From NCBI RefSeq assembly GCF_900101595.1, contig NZ_FMYY01000002.1, positions 62,001 through 126,000 on the forward strand: a DNA stretch of 64,000 nucleotides. The letters run 5' to 3'. This document shows, piece by piece, positions 1 to 7,575 of this stretch (the stretch's first letter is position 1; each line of letters opens with the position of its first letter). A program made the position numbers and the translations under genes. The stretch is from Paenibacillus sp. cl123 (GTDB lineage: Bacteria > Bacillota > Bacilli > Paenibacillales > NBRC-103111). The notes beneath the pieces were generated by a model. That model was not told the origin of the DNA and did no database searches. It saw nothing but the letters and a program-made list of their open reading frames with translations.

Positions 1-29
1 TTGAGGCGGGAAACGAGAGCGGGACAGAG

Positions 30-64
30 AAGGCCGCCTATCCTCTACTTGGAAAGGCGGCCTT
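30..64 (-). terminator. Hairpin after the leftward gene at 68-979
   Basis: An inverted repeat (AAGGCCGCC at 30-38, GGCGGCCTT at 56-64, 17-nt loop) sits just past the stop codon of the leftward gene. Neither strand has a long T tract after it, so it is a weak terminator or an RNA-stabilising hairpin. Confidence 0.4.
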
Positions 65-67
65 GGT

Positions 68-979
68 TCAGTTGGTGAAGAAGGGCAGCTGCGGCAGCGT
101 TTCATTCGCATAGAGCTTGCCCTTGACCCGGAGGAAATCTCCTTCGCGGACAGCGTCCGTAGCGATCAGCATATCGGCTACCGCTCCGATATCGCTGAGA
201 TTCATCTTCTTGGCCTGACCGGCAGCGATCATATCGTCGATCCGGCCGCTTAGATCCTGCGGGGTAAAGGCCTGATATCGCTTGCCTGCGAGCAGCATGC
301 TCGTGATATAGGCGTTTTTCATATTCAGCGTCAAGGTGCCCCATTCCTGAACGGAAATCGGCTTGGTTACATCCACCTCTTTGAACGGCGGAGCGGAGGT
401 TTGCGCCCACTTGATAATCGAGCTGTAGTATTCGTTCTCCGCCTTCATGGCAAAGTTCCTGGCCTCCGTCAGATAAGCGTCAGACTGCAACTGGGCTATC
501 AGCTCTCCGCTTGGCATGGCGTTGGCTCTGGAAGCGAAGCCCGGCAGCGCTTCGCTGAACAGCTTAAGGCTCTTCATATAGTCCTTGTGAGCCTCCTGCA
601 GCAGCGGAGAAGAGGCCGGGGTCGATTTCTGCTGCAGATCATTGTAAACGGCTTGCGATTGCTTGGCCAATTCCTTCAGCAGCAGTGAGGCGTCGGAGGC
701 GCGATTCGACTGGAGCTGATCCAGCTTGTCGAACCATGCTTTATGAAATTCCCTGTACGGCTGATAAATGGTATGATAGAAGGAGACCAGATACTGCTGA
801 TGATAGGCCGCAAAGCCGCCGTTCTGTTCTGTTTGCTTGACGAGCAGTTCTTCATACTTGGCGGAGGCGCGCTGCTGGCCGAGCTGCAGTCCGTAGAAAA
901 ATGCGCCCAGCGCTACGACCAGCATAAAGATGAATGTGACGGCGAATACATAGTCTGTCCGGTTCAAACGTTTTTCCAT
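68..979 (-). CDS. Membrane-anchored protein of unknown function
   Basis: I do not recognise this family. The 303-residue protein has a short charged N-terminus (MEKRLNRTD), one hydrophobic segment at about residues 10-34, and then a long, mostly helical hydrophilic region, as expected for a protein anchored by its N-terminus with the bulk outside the cytoplasm. There are no cysteines and no obvious catalytic motif. I chose the ATG at 979 because GAGGTG lies 8 nt upstream; a GTG at 991 would add four residues but lacks a ribosome binding site. It is divergent from the CPBP protease gene and has a hairpin after its stop. The function cannot be inferred from the sequence. Confidence 0.7.
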   Translation of the reverse strand: MEKRLNRTDYVFAVTFIFMLVVALGAFFYGLQLGQQRASAKYEELLVKQTEQNGGFAAYHQQYLVSFYHTIYQPYREFHKAWFDKLDQLQSNRASDASLLLKELAKQSQAVYNDLQQKSTPASSPLLQEAHKDYMKSLKLFSEALPGFASRANAMPSGELIAQLQSDAYLTEARNFAMKAENEYYSSIIKWAQTSAPPFKEVDVTKPISVQEWGTLTLNMKNAYITSMLLAGKRYQAFTPQDLSGRIDDMIAAGQAKKMNLSDIGAVADMLIATDAVREGDFLRVKGKLYANETLPQLPFFTN

Positions 980-1047
980 AAGCGAAGGCACCTCAACTCT
1001 ATTCTATGCAGCTAGTATAGGCGAATTTGTCGAAAAAGGGAATCTTC

Positions 1048-1641
1048 ATGAAAAAATTTAACTTCAAGCAATTCAAGCTGAACCGCGTCCGGGCAGACGA
1101 ACTGACGGACCGGCTTCTGATCATCAATCTGTATGTTACTCAAGCGGTCGTATTGCTGATAGCGGCTGTCATCTTATGGTTTCAAAAGCCAAACCTCCTG
1201 TCCATGTTCGCTGTGCAGCCGATGTGGCAGATAGCGCTGTGGGGAACCGTATATGCCGTCGCCGTGCTTGTGATCGACATGCTGATCTCGCAGTGGGTGC
1301 CGCCTGAAATTACGGACGACGGCGGCATCAACGAGAAGCTGTTCGGCAATCGCCCGCTGTGGCATATCGCCGTGATGTCGCTTGCGGTCGCCATCTGCGA
1401 GGAGCTGCTGTTTCGCGGCGCGATCCAGGCAGCCTGGGGGCCGTATTGGACCAGCATTTTGTTCGCCGCCATCCATTTTCGCTATCTGCAGCACTGGCTG
1501 ATGACAGGACTCGTATTCAGCATCAGCTACGGGCTTGGCTGGATCTACATCCAGACCGGATCGCTTTGGACGCCGATCCTTGCTCACTTTCTCATCGATT
1601 TCGTGATGGGGTGCATCCTAAGATACAGGAGAGAGGCCTAG
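1048..1641 (+). CDS. CPBP-family intramembrane metalloprotease
   Basis: This 197-residue polytopic membrane protein carries the CPBP (Rce1/abortive-infection, CAAX-protease-like) signature: EELLFRG near the middle, then a histidine in the next hydrophobic segment (HFRY) and a second in HFLIDF near the C-terminus. In the family these Glu and His residues coordinate the catalytic metal in the membrane. The substrate is unknown. I chose the ATG at 1048 (MKKFNF), preceded by AAAGGGA; a TTG at 1027 is possible. The stop codon directly abuts the start of the small membrane protein at 1642, so the two are very likely cotranscribed. Confidence 0.85.
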   Translation: MKKFNFKQFKLNRVRADELTDRLLIINLYVTQAVVLLIAAVILWFQKPNLLSMFAVQPMWQIALWGTVYAVAVLVIDMLISQWVPPEITDDGGINEKLFGNRPLWHIAVMSLAVAICEELLFRGAIQAAWGPYWTSILFAAIHFRYLQHWLMTGLVFSISYGLGWIYIQTGSLWTPILAHFLIDFVMGCILRYRREA

Positions 1642-1860
1642 ATGAACGCCAAACGAATGCAGGAAGAACCCACGTACGCGCGGCGGACGGACATGGAAGA
1701 GATTCCGCTCCCCGAGGAGCATTATCTGCCGCCGCGCAAGTCGGTGCATCCGACCGAGAAAGAGAAGTGGCTTCGTATCTTTTATCGGTCGCTGCTGTGG
1801 ATTTTTATACTGCTTGTTACGGGGCTGCTGCTGTGGGGGTGGAAGCGGCTGAATCCGTAA
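1642..1860 (+). CDS. Small single-pass membrane protein
   Basis: This is a 72-residue protein with a charged, proline-rich N-terminal two thirds and one C-terminal membrane helix (about residues 47-68), followed by KRLNP. Its ATG immediately follows the TAG stop of the CPBP protease gene, and a GGAGAGAGG ribosome binding site lies inside the end of that gene. Translational coupling and shared membrane location suggest a partner role, but this is inference. Its last 44 bases overlap the 3' end of the opposite-strand polysaccharide deacetylase gene. The function is unknown. Confidence 0.7.
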   Translation: MNAKRMQEEPTYARRTDMEEIPLPEEHYLPPRKSVHPTEKEKWLRIFYRSLLWIFILLVTGLLLWGWKRLNP

Positions 1861-2731
1861 GCTCAATCGACTGCGGATCGACGAAGCCGTAACCCTTCTC
1901 TTCCAGCTGCGTCAGCAGCTTGTCGAGCGCTTCGACTGTCCATGGTAGCTCGTGCATCAAGATGTTGCTGCCTGCATGGAGCTGCTCCAGCACATTGGCG
2001 ACTACTTGATCCGAGCTGTGGTTTTTGGTCGACATCTCCCAGTCCTTGGAGCCGTTGGACCAGGTCATATACAGCATGTTTTCCTCCTTGGCCTTGGCTC
2101 TGACAATGTCGCTTCCCGATCCGTGAGGCGGACGGAAAAAAGCCGGCGCTTTGCCGATAATATCCTTGACCGCTTTCTGTACGTCGGCCAGCTGCTGGTC
2201 GACTTTTTCTTTGCTTTCCTTCTTCAGATCGATGTGATCCCAGGAATGATTGCCGATCGTCTGCCCCCTTTCATCGAGCAGCTTGACGATTTCGGGCTTT
2301 TGCTTGATCCGGTAGCCGTTCAGGAAAAAGATCGCCTTGGCCTTATGCTTGTCCAATGTATCCAGCAGGGCGTTGTTCATCTCCCAGTCCTTTGGCCCGT
2401 CGTCGAAGGTCAGGAGCACCACCTTCTTGGAATGCTGCTGAGGATCAATGGGGACGATATCGTAGGTTTTGGGATTCATCCGATACGTTTTCACGCTGAC
2501 GGGCGGTATATTTTCCTTCGCGGCTGGCTCGCCTGGAGCTGGTGTTGGCGTTGGCGTCGGTGTTGGAGCCGGCTGCTCCGCAGCGCGCTCCTGCTGTCCC
2601 CCCGCCGGAGGCTGGTTTTGAACGGACGGCTCCTGGGTGGCGGCAGGCGTCCCTGAGGACGACTGGCAGGCGGTAACCGCGGCTGCCATCAGCAGAGCGA
2701 CCGGCAGGCTCGTCCACTTATTCGATTTCAT
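1817..2731 (-). CDS. Lipoprotein polysaccharide deacetylase (NodB domain)
   Basis: The 304-residue product begins with a lipoprotein signal peptide (basic MKSNKW, hydrophobic core, lipobox AVTAC), so it should be anchored on the outer face of the membrane. A low-complexity Pro/Thr/Ala linker at about residues 50-65 leads to a NodB-type carbohydrate esterase domain. Visible motifs are LTFDDGP (metal-binding and catalytic Asp), NHSWDH (metal-binding His pair), FFRPPHG and ILMHE. The family removes acetyl groups from peptidoglycan or other N-acetylated glycans; the substrate here is not determined. I chose the ATG at 2731 because the lipoprotein signal starts there and GAAGGGG lies about 9 nt upstream. 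Confidence 0.88.
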   Translation of the reverse strand: MKSNKWTSLPVALLMAAAVTACQSSSGTPAATQEPSVQNQPPAGGQQERAAEQPAPTPTPTPTPAPGEPAAKENIPPVSVKTYRMNPKTYDIVPIDPQQHSKKVVLLTFDDGPKDWEMNNALLDTLDKHKAKAIFFLNGYRIKQKPEIVKLLDERGQTIGNHSWDHIDLKKESKEKVDQQLADVQKAVKDIIGKAPAFFRPPHGSGSDIVRAKAKEENMLYMTWSNGSKDWEMSTKNHSSDQVVANVLEQLHAGSNILMHELPWTVEALDKLLTQLEEKGYGFVDPQSIELTDSAASTPTAAAP

Positions 2732-2861
2732 GGGTGTCAGCCCCTTCTCTGAGAAGTCTAGTACAGACCGCATACGCGGCCGCTTCCTGATTTTATCATG
2801 TATGGCTGCCCGGTACCTAGCGGAATATATAAGCGAAGACCAAGAGGATGGAGGGATGGCC

Positions 2862-3242
2862 ATGAAATTGGGTACTTTTTTACTTGGCGGAATCGTGGGG
2901 GCTGCTGCGGCTGTTTATGTGTCGAAGCGGGCCAAGCCGATGCTCTTCTCGGCGCTCTCAAGCAACGATGCGGCATCCGGATTGCTGGGCAGCCGCACAG
3001 GCAAGTCGGGCAAATCCGCGGATTCCCACTCGTTCGGGGCGGGAGTTGCGGATGTGGTGAAGGGTTCGATGAAAGGCAAGAAGGACTCATCGATCGGCGA
3101 TGCATCGCTGGGAGCCGATGGCTTGGGCACGGTGAATGAGCTTATCCAGAAAGATCCGAAGCTGAAGGAGGCCGTGGATGAAATCTTGGCAGGCTCCTCG
3201 GCCAAAGACAAGCAGGCGGACAAGGAATCGCATACGCACTGA
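2862..3242 (+). CDS. YtxH-like small membrane-anchored protein
   Basis: This is a 126-residue protein with an N-terminal Gly/Ala-rich membrane helix (LGTFLLGGIVGAAAAVYV) followed by a polar tail rich in Ser, Gly, Lys and Asp. Such an architecture is typical of YtxH-domain general-stress proteins, but similarity beyond the helix is not certain. I chose the ATG at 2862 because GGAGGG is 6-7 nt upstream; an in-frame ATG at 2856 overlaps that site. It is divergent from the deacetylase gene and ends before a strong terminator, so it is probably monocistronic. Confidence 0.65.
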   Translation: MKLGTFLLGGIVGAAAAVYVSKRAKPMLFSALSSNDAASGLLGSRTGKSGKSADSHSFGAGVADVVKGSMKGKKDSSIGDASLGADGLGTVNELIQKDPKLKEAVDEILAGSSAKDKQADKESHTH

Positions 3243-3263
3243 TCCAGGCTCGGATCGGGCCGC

Positions 3264-3311
3264 AAAGACGCAGGTCCCGCTTCTCTCGAAGAGGCGACTT
3301 GCGTCTTTTTT
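3264..3311 (+). terminator. Intrinsic terminator after the YtxH-like gene
   Basis: AAAGACGCAGGTC at 3264 pairs with GACTTGCGTCTTT, with one G-U pair, and the stem is followed by a run of T ending at 3311. Confidence 0.85.
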
Positions 3312-3370
3312 CGTTCTCTGCCGCAGGAGAGCGGATTTTTTAGTTATAAGCCTTTTTTCGGCGGGGAAGC

Positions 3371-3399
3371 GTTCTTTTCTTGGCGGAATGTGATATAAT
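3371..3399 (+). promoter_or_regulatory. Probable sigma-A promoter of mecA
   Basis: A perfect -10 (TATAAT, 3394-3399) follows a weak -35 region (GTTCTT, near 3371). Transcription from here would give a leader of about 150 nt before mecA. Apart from a possible hairpin around 3425-3448 (GCAGGGCCATG pairing with CATGCTCTGC) I see nothing else in the 3312-3560 gap. Confidence 0.5.
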
Positions 3400-3560
3400 A
3401 GTCGTAACATGGAATACAAGCTGTTGCAGGGCCATGTCCATGCTCTGCTTGCTTCCGGGACGGACCGGCTTGGCAGGCAGCTGCAGCACTACTACGCGGC
3501 ACACCTTTGTGACCCAAACTTCATAAGCTGTTAATACAGTCGGCAAGGGAGGAATCCAGT

Positions 3561-4166
3561 ATGAAAATGGAGCGTTTAAGTCAGGACAAGATACGGATAT
3601 TCCTCACATTCGATGACTTAACAGAGCGCGGCATTCAGAAGGATGACATGTGGCGGGAGATCCCGAAGGTTCATGAGCTGTTCAGTGAAATGATGGATCA
3701 AGCCTATATGGAACTCGGATTCGATGCCAGCGGTCCGCTCGCTGTTGAAGTTCTTGCCATGCCGGCACAGGGGATGGTAGTCATTGTCACCCGAGGCAAG
3801 ATGAACTTCAACTCCGGTGAGGACACCATGGATGACGAGCTGGAGGAAGAAGTGTACGAGCTCGAGTTGACCCTTGAGGAAACCGATCAGGTCACTTATG
3901 CGTTTGCCGACTTCGAGGATCTGCTTCGTCTGGCCAAGGTGATGGAGCCCATGCTTGCGGACGGAGGAACGTTGTACGCATATAAGAACAAGTGGATTTT
4001 GCTGATCGACGCCGAATCGATGGATGAGAAGAAGCTGCAAGCGGTTGTAGCGGTTTTGTCCGAATACGGGGAGTCTACGTCGGTTACGCACGCCGTGCTT
4101 GAAGAATACGGCAAGACAGTTATTGCCGAGAACGCGATCGGAACGCTTTGCGCCAAATTTCAGTAA
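3561..4166 (+). CDS. mecA: Adaptor protein MecA
   Basis: MecA/YpbH proteins are adaptors that hand substrates to the ClpC unfoldase of the ClpCP protease; in Bacillus MecA targets the competence factor ComK and helps ClpC hexamers assemble. The 201-residue protein matches the family layout: an N-terminal substrate-binding domain (MERLSQDKIRIFLTFDDLTE), an acidic linker at about residues 88-104 (DDELEEEVYELE) and a C-terminal ClpC-binding domain. The start codon has AAGGGAGG upstream. It has its own promoter and terminator. I cannot tell from sequence alone whether it is the MecA or YpbH type. Confidence 0.9.
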   Translation: MKMERLSQDKIRIFLTFDDLTERGIQKDDMWREIPKVHELFSEMMDQAYMELGFDASGPLAVEVLAMPAQGMVVIVTRGKMNFNSGEDTMDDELEEEVYELELTLEETDQVTYAFADFEDLLRLAKVMEPMLADGGTLYAYKNKWILLIDAESMDEKKLQAVVAVLSEYGESTSVTHAVLEEYGKTVIAENAIGTLCAKFQ

Positions 4167-4212
4167 GCAAGCCATAGCGGGTAAAGCCGTTTCGTGCATA
4201 CGATACATGGTA

Positions 4213-4254
4213 AAGCATTCGCAAAAACGATCCGTTTTTGAGAATGCTTTTTTT
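4213..4254 (+). terminator. Intrinsic terminator after mecA
   Basis: AAGCATTCGCAAAAAC at 4213 pairs with GTTTTTGAGAATGCTT with one mismatch and is followed by seven T residues at 4248-4254. Confidence 0.9.
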
Positions 4255-4362
4255 GAAATCTCAGAAAGCAGGAGCTTCAACGATTAATCATCTATTTTTG
4301 GCAAACGCACCGCTTTGATAGACGCTGCAAGGCGTTTATCCAAGCAGGAGAGGAGCATAAAG

Positions 4363-5916
4363 ATGACGGGTGTAAATAGAAGCGCGGCGAAACCGTCGTT
4401 CGACCTGGAGGAACTTGTCGCGCATTATCAGAGACAGCTGTCGGGGGAGGCGCTTTACTACCTGCAGCGCAGAGGGATTGAGCAGGAGACCGCCGAGCAG
4501 TACCGCATCGGCTTCGAGCCTGGGAAAATCGGATTTTATGTGCAGTCCGGCAAGATCGGCGGGTACTTTGAGAATCGTGTTATCATTCCCATCGTCGATC
4601 AGCAGGGTCTCCCTATCGACTTGATCGGACGTTCGATTGACAGCCGTGAGCCGAAGTACAAAACCTTGGTAGGGGAAGACGGTTATTTATTCAACGAATC
4701 GGTGCTGGAGCAGACGGAGGATGTGGTGCTGTGCGGAGGGCTGTTCGATGTGCTCAATCTGGCCCAGTCGCGTCTGCCGGCTGTCTGTCCCCCCGCCTGG
4801 ATGACGTTCAAGGAAACCTATGCGGAGAAGTTCAAAGGCAAGCGCGTATTCGTATGCCTCGGCAACGATGAGCTGGGTCGACGCGAGAGCTCGCGGATTC
4901 AAGAGCTGCTGCAGGGCGTGAGCAAAGACACGTTTATCGTCAATTTGCCGGAGTCGATCAAGGATGTGAACGATTTCTTTGTACGGGTGCAAAATCCGCT
5001 CGACACCTTTATCCAGCTGCTTAATGAAACAATGGAGGAATCGCTGCTGCTGCCGATCTCTCCGGATGTCAAGCATATTACGGCGTATACGGAAGAATAT
5101 ATGAAGCGGTACCGCGGTCAGTCCACGGGATTGCCGACGGGCTTCGAGCTGCTCGACAAGGCGCTGTTCGGCGGACTGCGCACAGGGCTGTACTTCATCA
5201 CCGGCTGCGCCTCCTCGGGCAAGACCATGCTGATGAAGCAAATAGCCGATGAGATCGCCTCCAGGCAGACGCCTGTCGTTTACGTCTCCTGGGACATGAC
5301 CTCCTTCGAGCTGTGGGCCCGCAGCATCGCCCGCCTGATCGGCACGGAGCCGCAGCTGGTGCTGAGCGGTCAAGCCTCCCCGGATGATGTCAGCCGGGCG
5401 AACAAGCAATATGTTCCGATCAGCAAGTGGATGTGGACCATCGAATGCTCGCTGGAGACGACCATGGACCGGGTATTCGCCACGATCGAGCGGATCGCCG
5501 GCATCGCCGGCCGAACGCCGGTCGTATTCATCGACCATCTTAACCGCATCCCGACGACCGGCCTGCAGCGGCAGCCCCAGACGGTGGCCGAGCATCAGAC
5601 GATGCTGGCTTATGTGCTGAAGCAGTGGTCGAGGGAAAATGACACGCCGGTCATATCGGCGATTCCGATCGATCTGGGCGCCGAGAGGCTGCCGGAAGGG
5701 GCGGAGGCTTCGGCAGACGTTATCCTCTCCCTCACCCAGGAAGAGGAACCGGCCGAAGGGGGGACGGGCCAGCTGCCCTGCGCTCTGCGGCTGATCAAGC
5801 ATCGCAACGGTTCGCTCGCAACCGTACCGCTGCGTTTTCTTCAGCGTCAGGCATGCTTTGAGGAGTCTGCACCGGAGCGGACCGCAGAGGAGACGGCAAA
5901 GTCCGAAGGGGCTTAA
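4363..5916 (+). CDS. Toprim/DnaB-like helicase fusion with degenerate Toprim site
   Basis: The 517-residue protein resembles a Twinkle or phage T7 gp4 arrangement. Residues 25-210 resemble the DnaG catalytic core (YLQRRG, YRIGF, ENRVIIPIVD, GRS...PKY) and residues 255-495 a DnaB/RecA-like ATPase. The ATPase half looks functional: Walker A GCASSGKT (281-288), VVYVSWDM, Walker B VVFID (387-391), and the KHRNG motif (479-483) near the end. The Toprim half lacks key residues: the catalytic Glu of the usual VEGYFD is Gly (VLCGGLFD, G125) and the first Asp of the DxD motif is Gly (CLGND, G167). No zinc-binding domain precedes it. It is therefore unlikely to prime and may be an ATP-driven DNA-binding or helicase-type protein. 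The ATG at 4363 is preceded by AGGAGAGGAG. Confidence 0.8.
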   Translation: MTGVNRSAAKPSFDLEELVAHYQRQLSGEALYYLQRRGIEQETAEQYRIGFEPGKIGFYVQSGKIGGYFENRVIIPIVDQQGLPIDLIGRSIDSREPKYKTLVGEDGYLFNESVLEQTEDVVLCGGLFDVLNLAQSRLPAVCPPAWMTFKETYAEKFKGKRVFVCLGNDELGRRESSRIQELLQGVSKDTFIVNLPESIKDVNDFFVRVQNPLDTFIQLLNETMEESLLLPISPDVKHITAYTEEYMKRYRGQSTGLPTGFELLDKALFGGLRTGLYFITGCASSGKTMLMKQIADEIASRQTPVVYVSWDMTSFELWARSIARLIGTEPQLVLSGQASPDDVSRANKQYVPISKWMWTIECSLETTMDRVFATIERIAGIAGRTPVVFIDHLNRIPTTGLQRQPQTVAEHQTMLAYVLKQWSRENDTPVISAIPIDLGAERLPEGAEASADVILSLTQEEEPAEGGTGQLPCALRLIKHRNGSLATVPLRFLQRQACFEESAPERTAEETAKSEGA

Positions 5917-6009
5917 GGCTTCTCCCAAGACTGAACGGATTTGGCATGGCATCTCATGGCGAAACGCTCTATAATAAAGTAAAAGAACTCGGACGGGAGG
6001 GAAAGCGCC

Positions 6010-6702
6010 CTGAGCATACTCTCAATTTTAATCACTGCCGTAGCGCCGGGTGCTGCCCTGCTGTCCTATTTTTATTTGAAGGACCGGTATGATCCGGAGC
6101 CCATATCCCTGGTGCTCCGCCTGTTTTTTTTCGGCGTGCTGATCGTGTTTCCCGTGATCGTGCTGCAGCGTGCGTTTATGCAGGGATTCGGGGATCATCC
6201 TTTTGTGTTTGCCTTTATTTCATCTTCGCTGCCTGAAGAATTTATGAAATGGTTTATTGTGTATTTCGTCATATTCAAGCATACGAATTTCGATGAGCCG
6301 TATGACGGCATCGTCTATGCGGTCGCCGTCTCGCTTGGCTTCGCTACGCTGGAGAATGTGCTGTACGCGCTGCTCAATTCGATGGACTTCGCTTCCCTGC
6401 TGATGCGCGCGTTTTTGCCGGTGTCGGGGCATGCGATGTTTGGGGTGATGATGGGCTATCATTTCGGCAGGGCAAAGTTTGATCCGAATGGATCGTTTAA
6501 GCATCTGGCCATGGCTTTTTTTCTTCCATTTTTTTGGCATGGAGCGTTCGACTACACGCTGTACGCCGCCAAGGGCTATTGGATCTGGTTTATGGTTCCG
6601 TTGATGGTGTTTCTCTGGCTGCGCAGTCTGCTGAAGGTGAAGCGGGCGAACGCCAAGTCTCCGCTGCGGATGGTAACGCGAGAGGACCGGATTAAAATTT
6701 GA
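6010..6702 (+). CDS. prsW: PrsW intramembrane metalloprotease, probable CTG start
   Basis: PrsW makes the first cut in the anti-sigma factor RsiW in Bacillus. The multi-pass protein has the family residues: EEFMKWF, the YDGIVYA and SLGFATLENVLY blocks, a histidine in GHAMFG and one in FWHGAFDY. The first in-frame ATG/GTG/TTG is the TTG at 6076, which would delete the conserved first helix. The frame is open upstream to a TAA at 5980, and the conserved N-terminus (APGAALLSYFYLKDRYDPEP) is encoded there. The best start is CTG at 6010, 9 nt after GGGAGG (5995-6000), giving 230 residues, the usual length. The -10-like TATAAT at 5970-5975 could be the promoter. In Bacillus prsW is followed by sleB-ypeB. 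Confidence 0.85.
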   Translation: MSILSILITAVAPGAALLSYFYLKDRYDPEPISLVLRLFFFGVLIVFPVIVLQRAFMQGFGDHPFVFAFISSSLPEEFMKWFIVYFVIFKHTNFDEPYDGIVYAVAVSLGFATLENVLYALLNSMDFASLLMRAFLPVSGHAMFGVMMGYHFGRAKFDPNGSFKHLAMAFFLPFFWHGAFDYTLYAAKGYWIWFMVPLMVFLWLRSLLKVKRANAKSPLRMVTREDRIKI

Positions 6703-6758
6703 CGGGGCTGTCCATAATGGGAAGTAACAGATCCCGTTATGTAACCGAAAGGAGCCTC

Positions 6759-6923
6759 ATGAACGCCGTTCAAACTCGCCTGAAGGTCAGAATCCGCTGC
6801 AACAGCTGCGGGGAAAAGTTTATTTTGAAAGGCCGTATGGACAAAGGGAAGATCGATACGGGCTTCAAGCGCTGCATTTGCGATAATGAGCATGACTTTG
6901 AGATCGAAACCAATGACGTATAG
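6759..6923 (+). CDS. Small zinc-ribbon-like protein
   Basis: This is a 54-residue basic protein with a CNSC motif near residue 14 and a CIC motif near residue 39, four cysteines suited to binding one zinc ion. AAAGGAG lies 5 nt before the ATG at 6759. It sits 56 bp after prsW and is followed by a terminator. The function is unknown; zinc ribbons of this size often bind nucleic acid or another protein. Confidence 0.65.
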   Translation: MNAVQTRLKVRIRCNSCGEKFILKGRMDKGKIDTGFKRCICDNEHDFEIETNDV

Positions 6924-6937
6924 GTTGCTGCTGAAGG

Positions 6938-6963
6938 AAGCCGTCCATAAGGGCGGCTTTTTT
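6938..6963 (+). terminator. Intrinsic terminator after the zinc-ribbon gene
   Basis: AAGCCGTCC pairs with GGGCGGCTT around the loop ATAA (one G-U pair) and is followed by six T residues. Confidence 0.85.
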
Positions 6964-7575
6964 CAATTTACTCAGAAAGTTATAATACTAAAGTTTAATT
7001 TACTGAACGAAAGCATCAGAGTATTGGTTCTAATACGAATAACCCTTGGGCAGAAGAAGGTGCAGAAACAGGGTGAACGTACCGGAGCGGAGTTGTAACG
7101 GAACTCAGCGACCGTTAGCGCACGAAATCGACCGAATTCCATTTGTTACGGAATTCAGAGCCTCTTATAGAGCCAAACCGTCCATGTTTCGCTCCTGTTG
7201 GCCTTGTAAGGTTCGCTGAGTTCCCTAAGCAGGGGCAGGTCATGAAAAAAGCGGCTTTAAGGGCCTGTGAGTTCCGTTAGAGGTCACCAGCGCTGTCTAC
7301 CTCTCGTCCGTGTGTGTGTGAAAAATACCATAAGCCGGTTTCCTTGGTATCTCAGCCAAAAAGTATGAGCAGAAGATTCATGGATACAAATATTCCTCCC
7401 CACGCGCCAAAAGCATGGACTCGCACGCGGAGATCTTCAAGTACCTGGCCGACGGCCAGTTTTTTTCGGATACTCACCCTAAGAGAACGGATTGCCGCTT
7501 CGCCAGTGCATAAAGAAACTGCCTTCAAGCGCAAACTAAGCCCAACAATGGCTGAAGAAGGGAGAGTTCACGCAT
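6964..7575. other. About 610 bp with no convincing gene, where sleB would be expected
   Basis: In Bacillus the order is prsW-sleB-ypeB, but no SleB-like reading frame is present here. The stretch holds a TATAAT at about 6980, the four-copy repeat at 7095-7279, and an uninterrupted frame at 7334-7513 (59 codons between stops, containing MDSHAEIFKYLADGQFF) that has no ribosome binding site and no recognised similarity. That frame could be a decayed gene end or chance. Confidence 0.55.
7095..7279. repeat. Four-copy 21-23 bp repeat, two direct and two inverted
   Basis: Copies at 7095-7117 and 7145-7167 read rightward (core AACGGAACTCAGCGACC and TACGGAATTCAGAGCC). Copies at 7207-7227 and 7258-7279 are the same unit on the other strand (cores GGGAACTCAGCGAACC and ACGGAACTCACAGGCC). 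Within each pair the copies are about 50 bp apart, and the two pairs face each other, so the array can fold into two nested stems. This looks like a dispersed intergenic palindromic element, but genome-wide copies cannot be checked here. Confidence 0.75.

Noticed and set aside
2540..2580. Short tandem repeat in the deacetylase gene
   Set aside because: It encodes a Pro-Thr linker inside the protein and is not a separate repeat element or CRISPR.
4687..5952. 421-codon leftward open frame
   Set aside because: It is antisense to the Toprim-DnaB-like gene and encodes no recognisable motif.
7334..7513. 59-codon open stretch as a possible sleB remnant
   Set aside because: It reads plausibly (HAEIFKYLADGQFFSD) but does not match the SleB C-terminus as I know it and has no start signal, so I kept it only as a note on the gene-free region.
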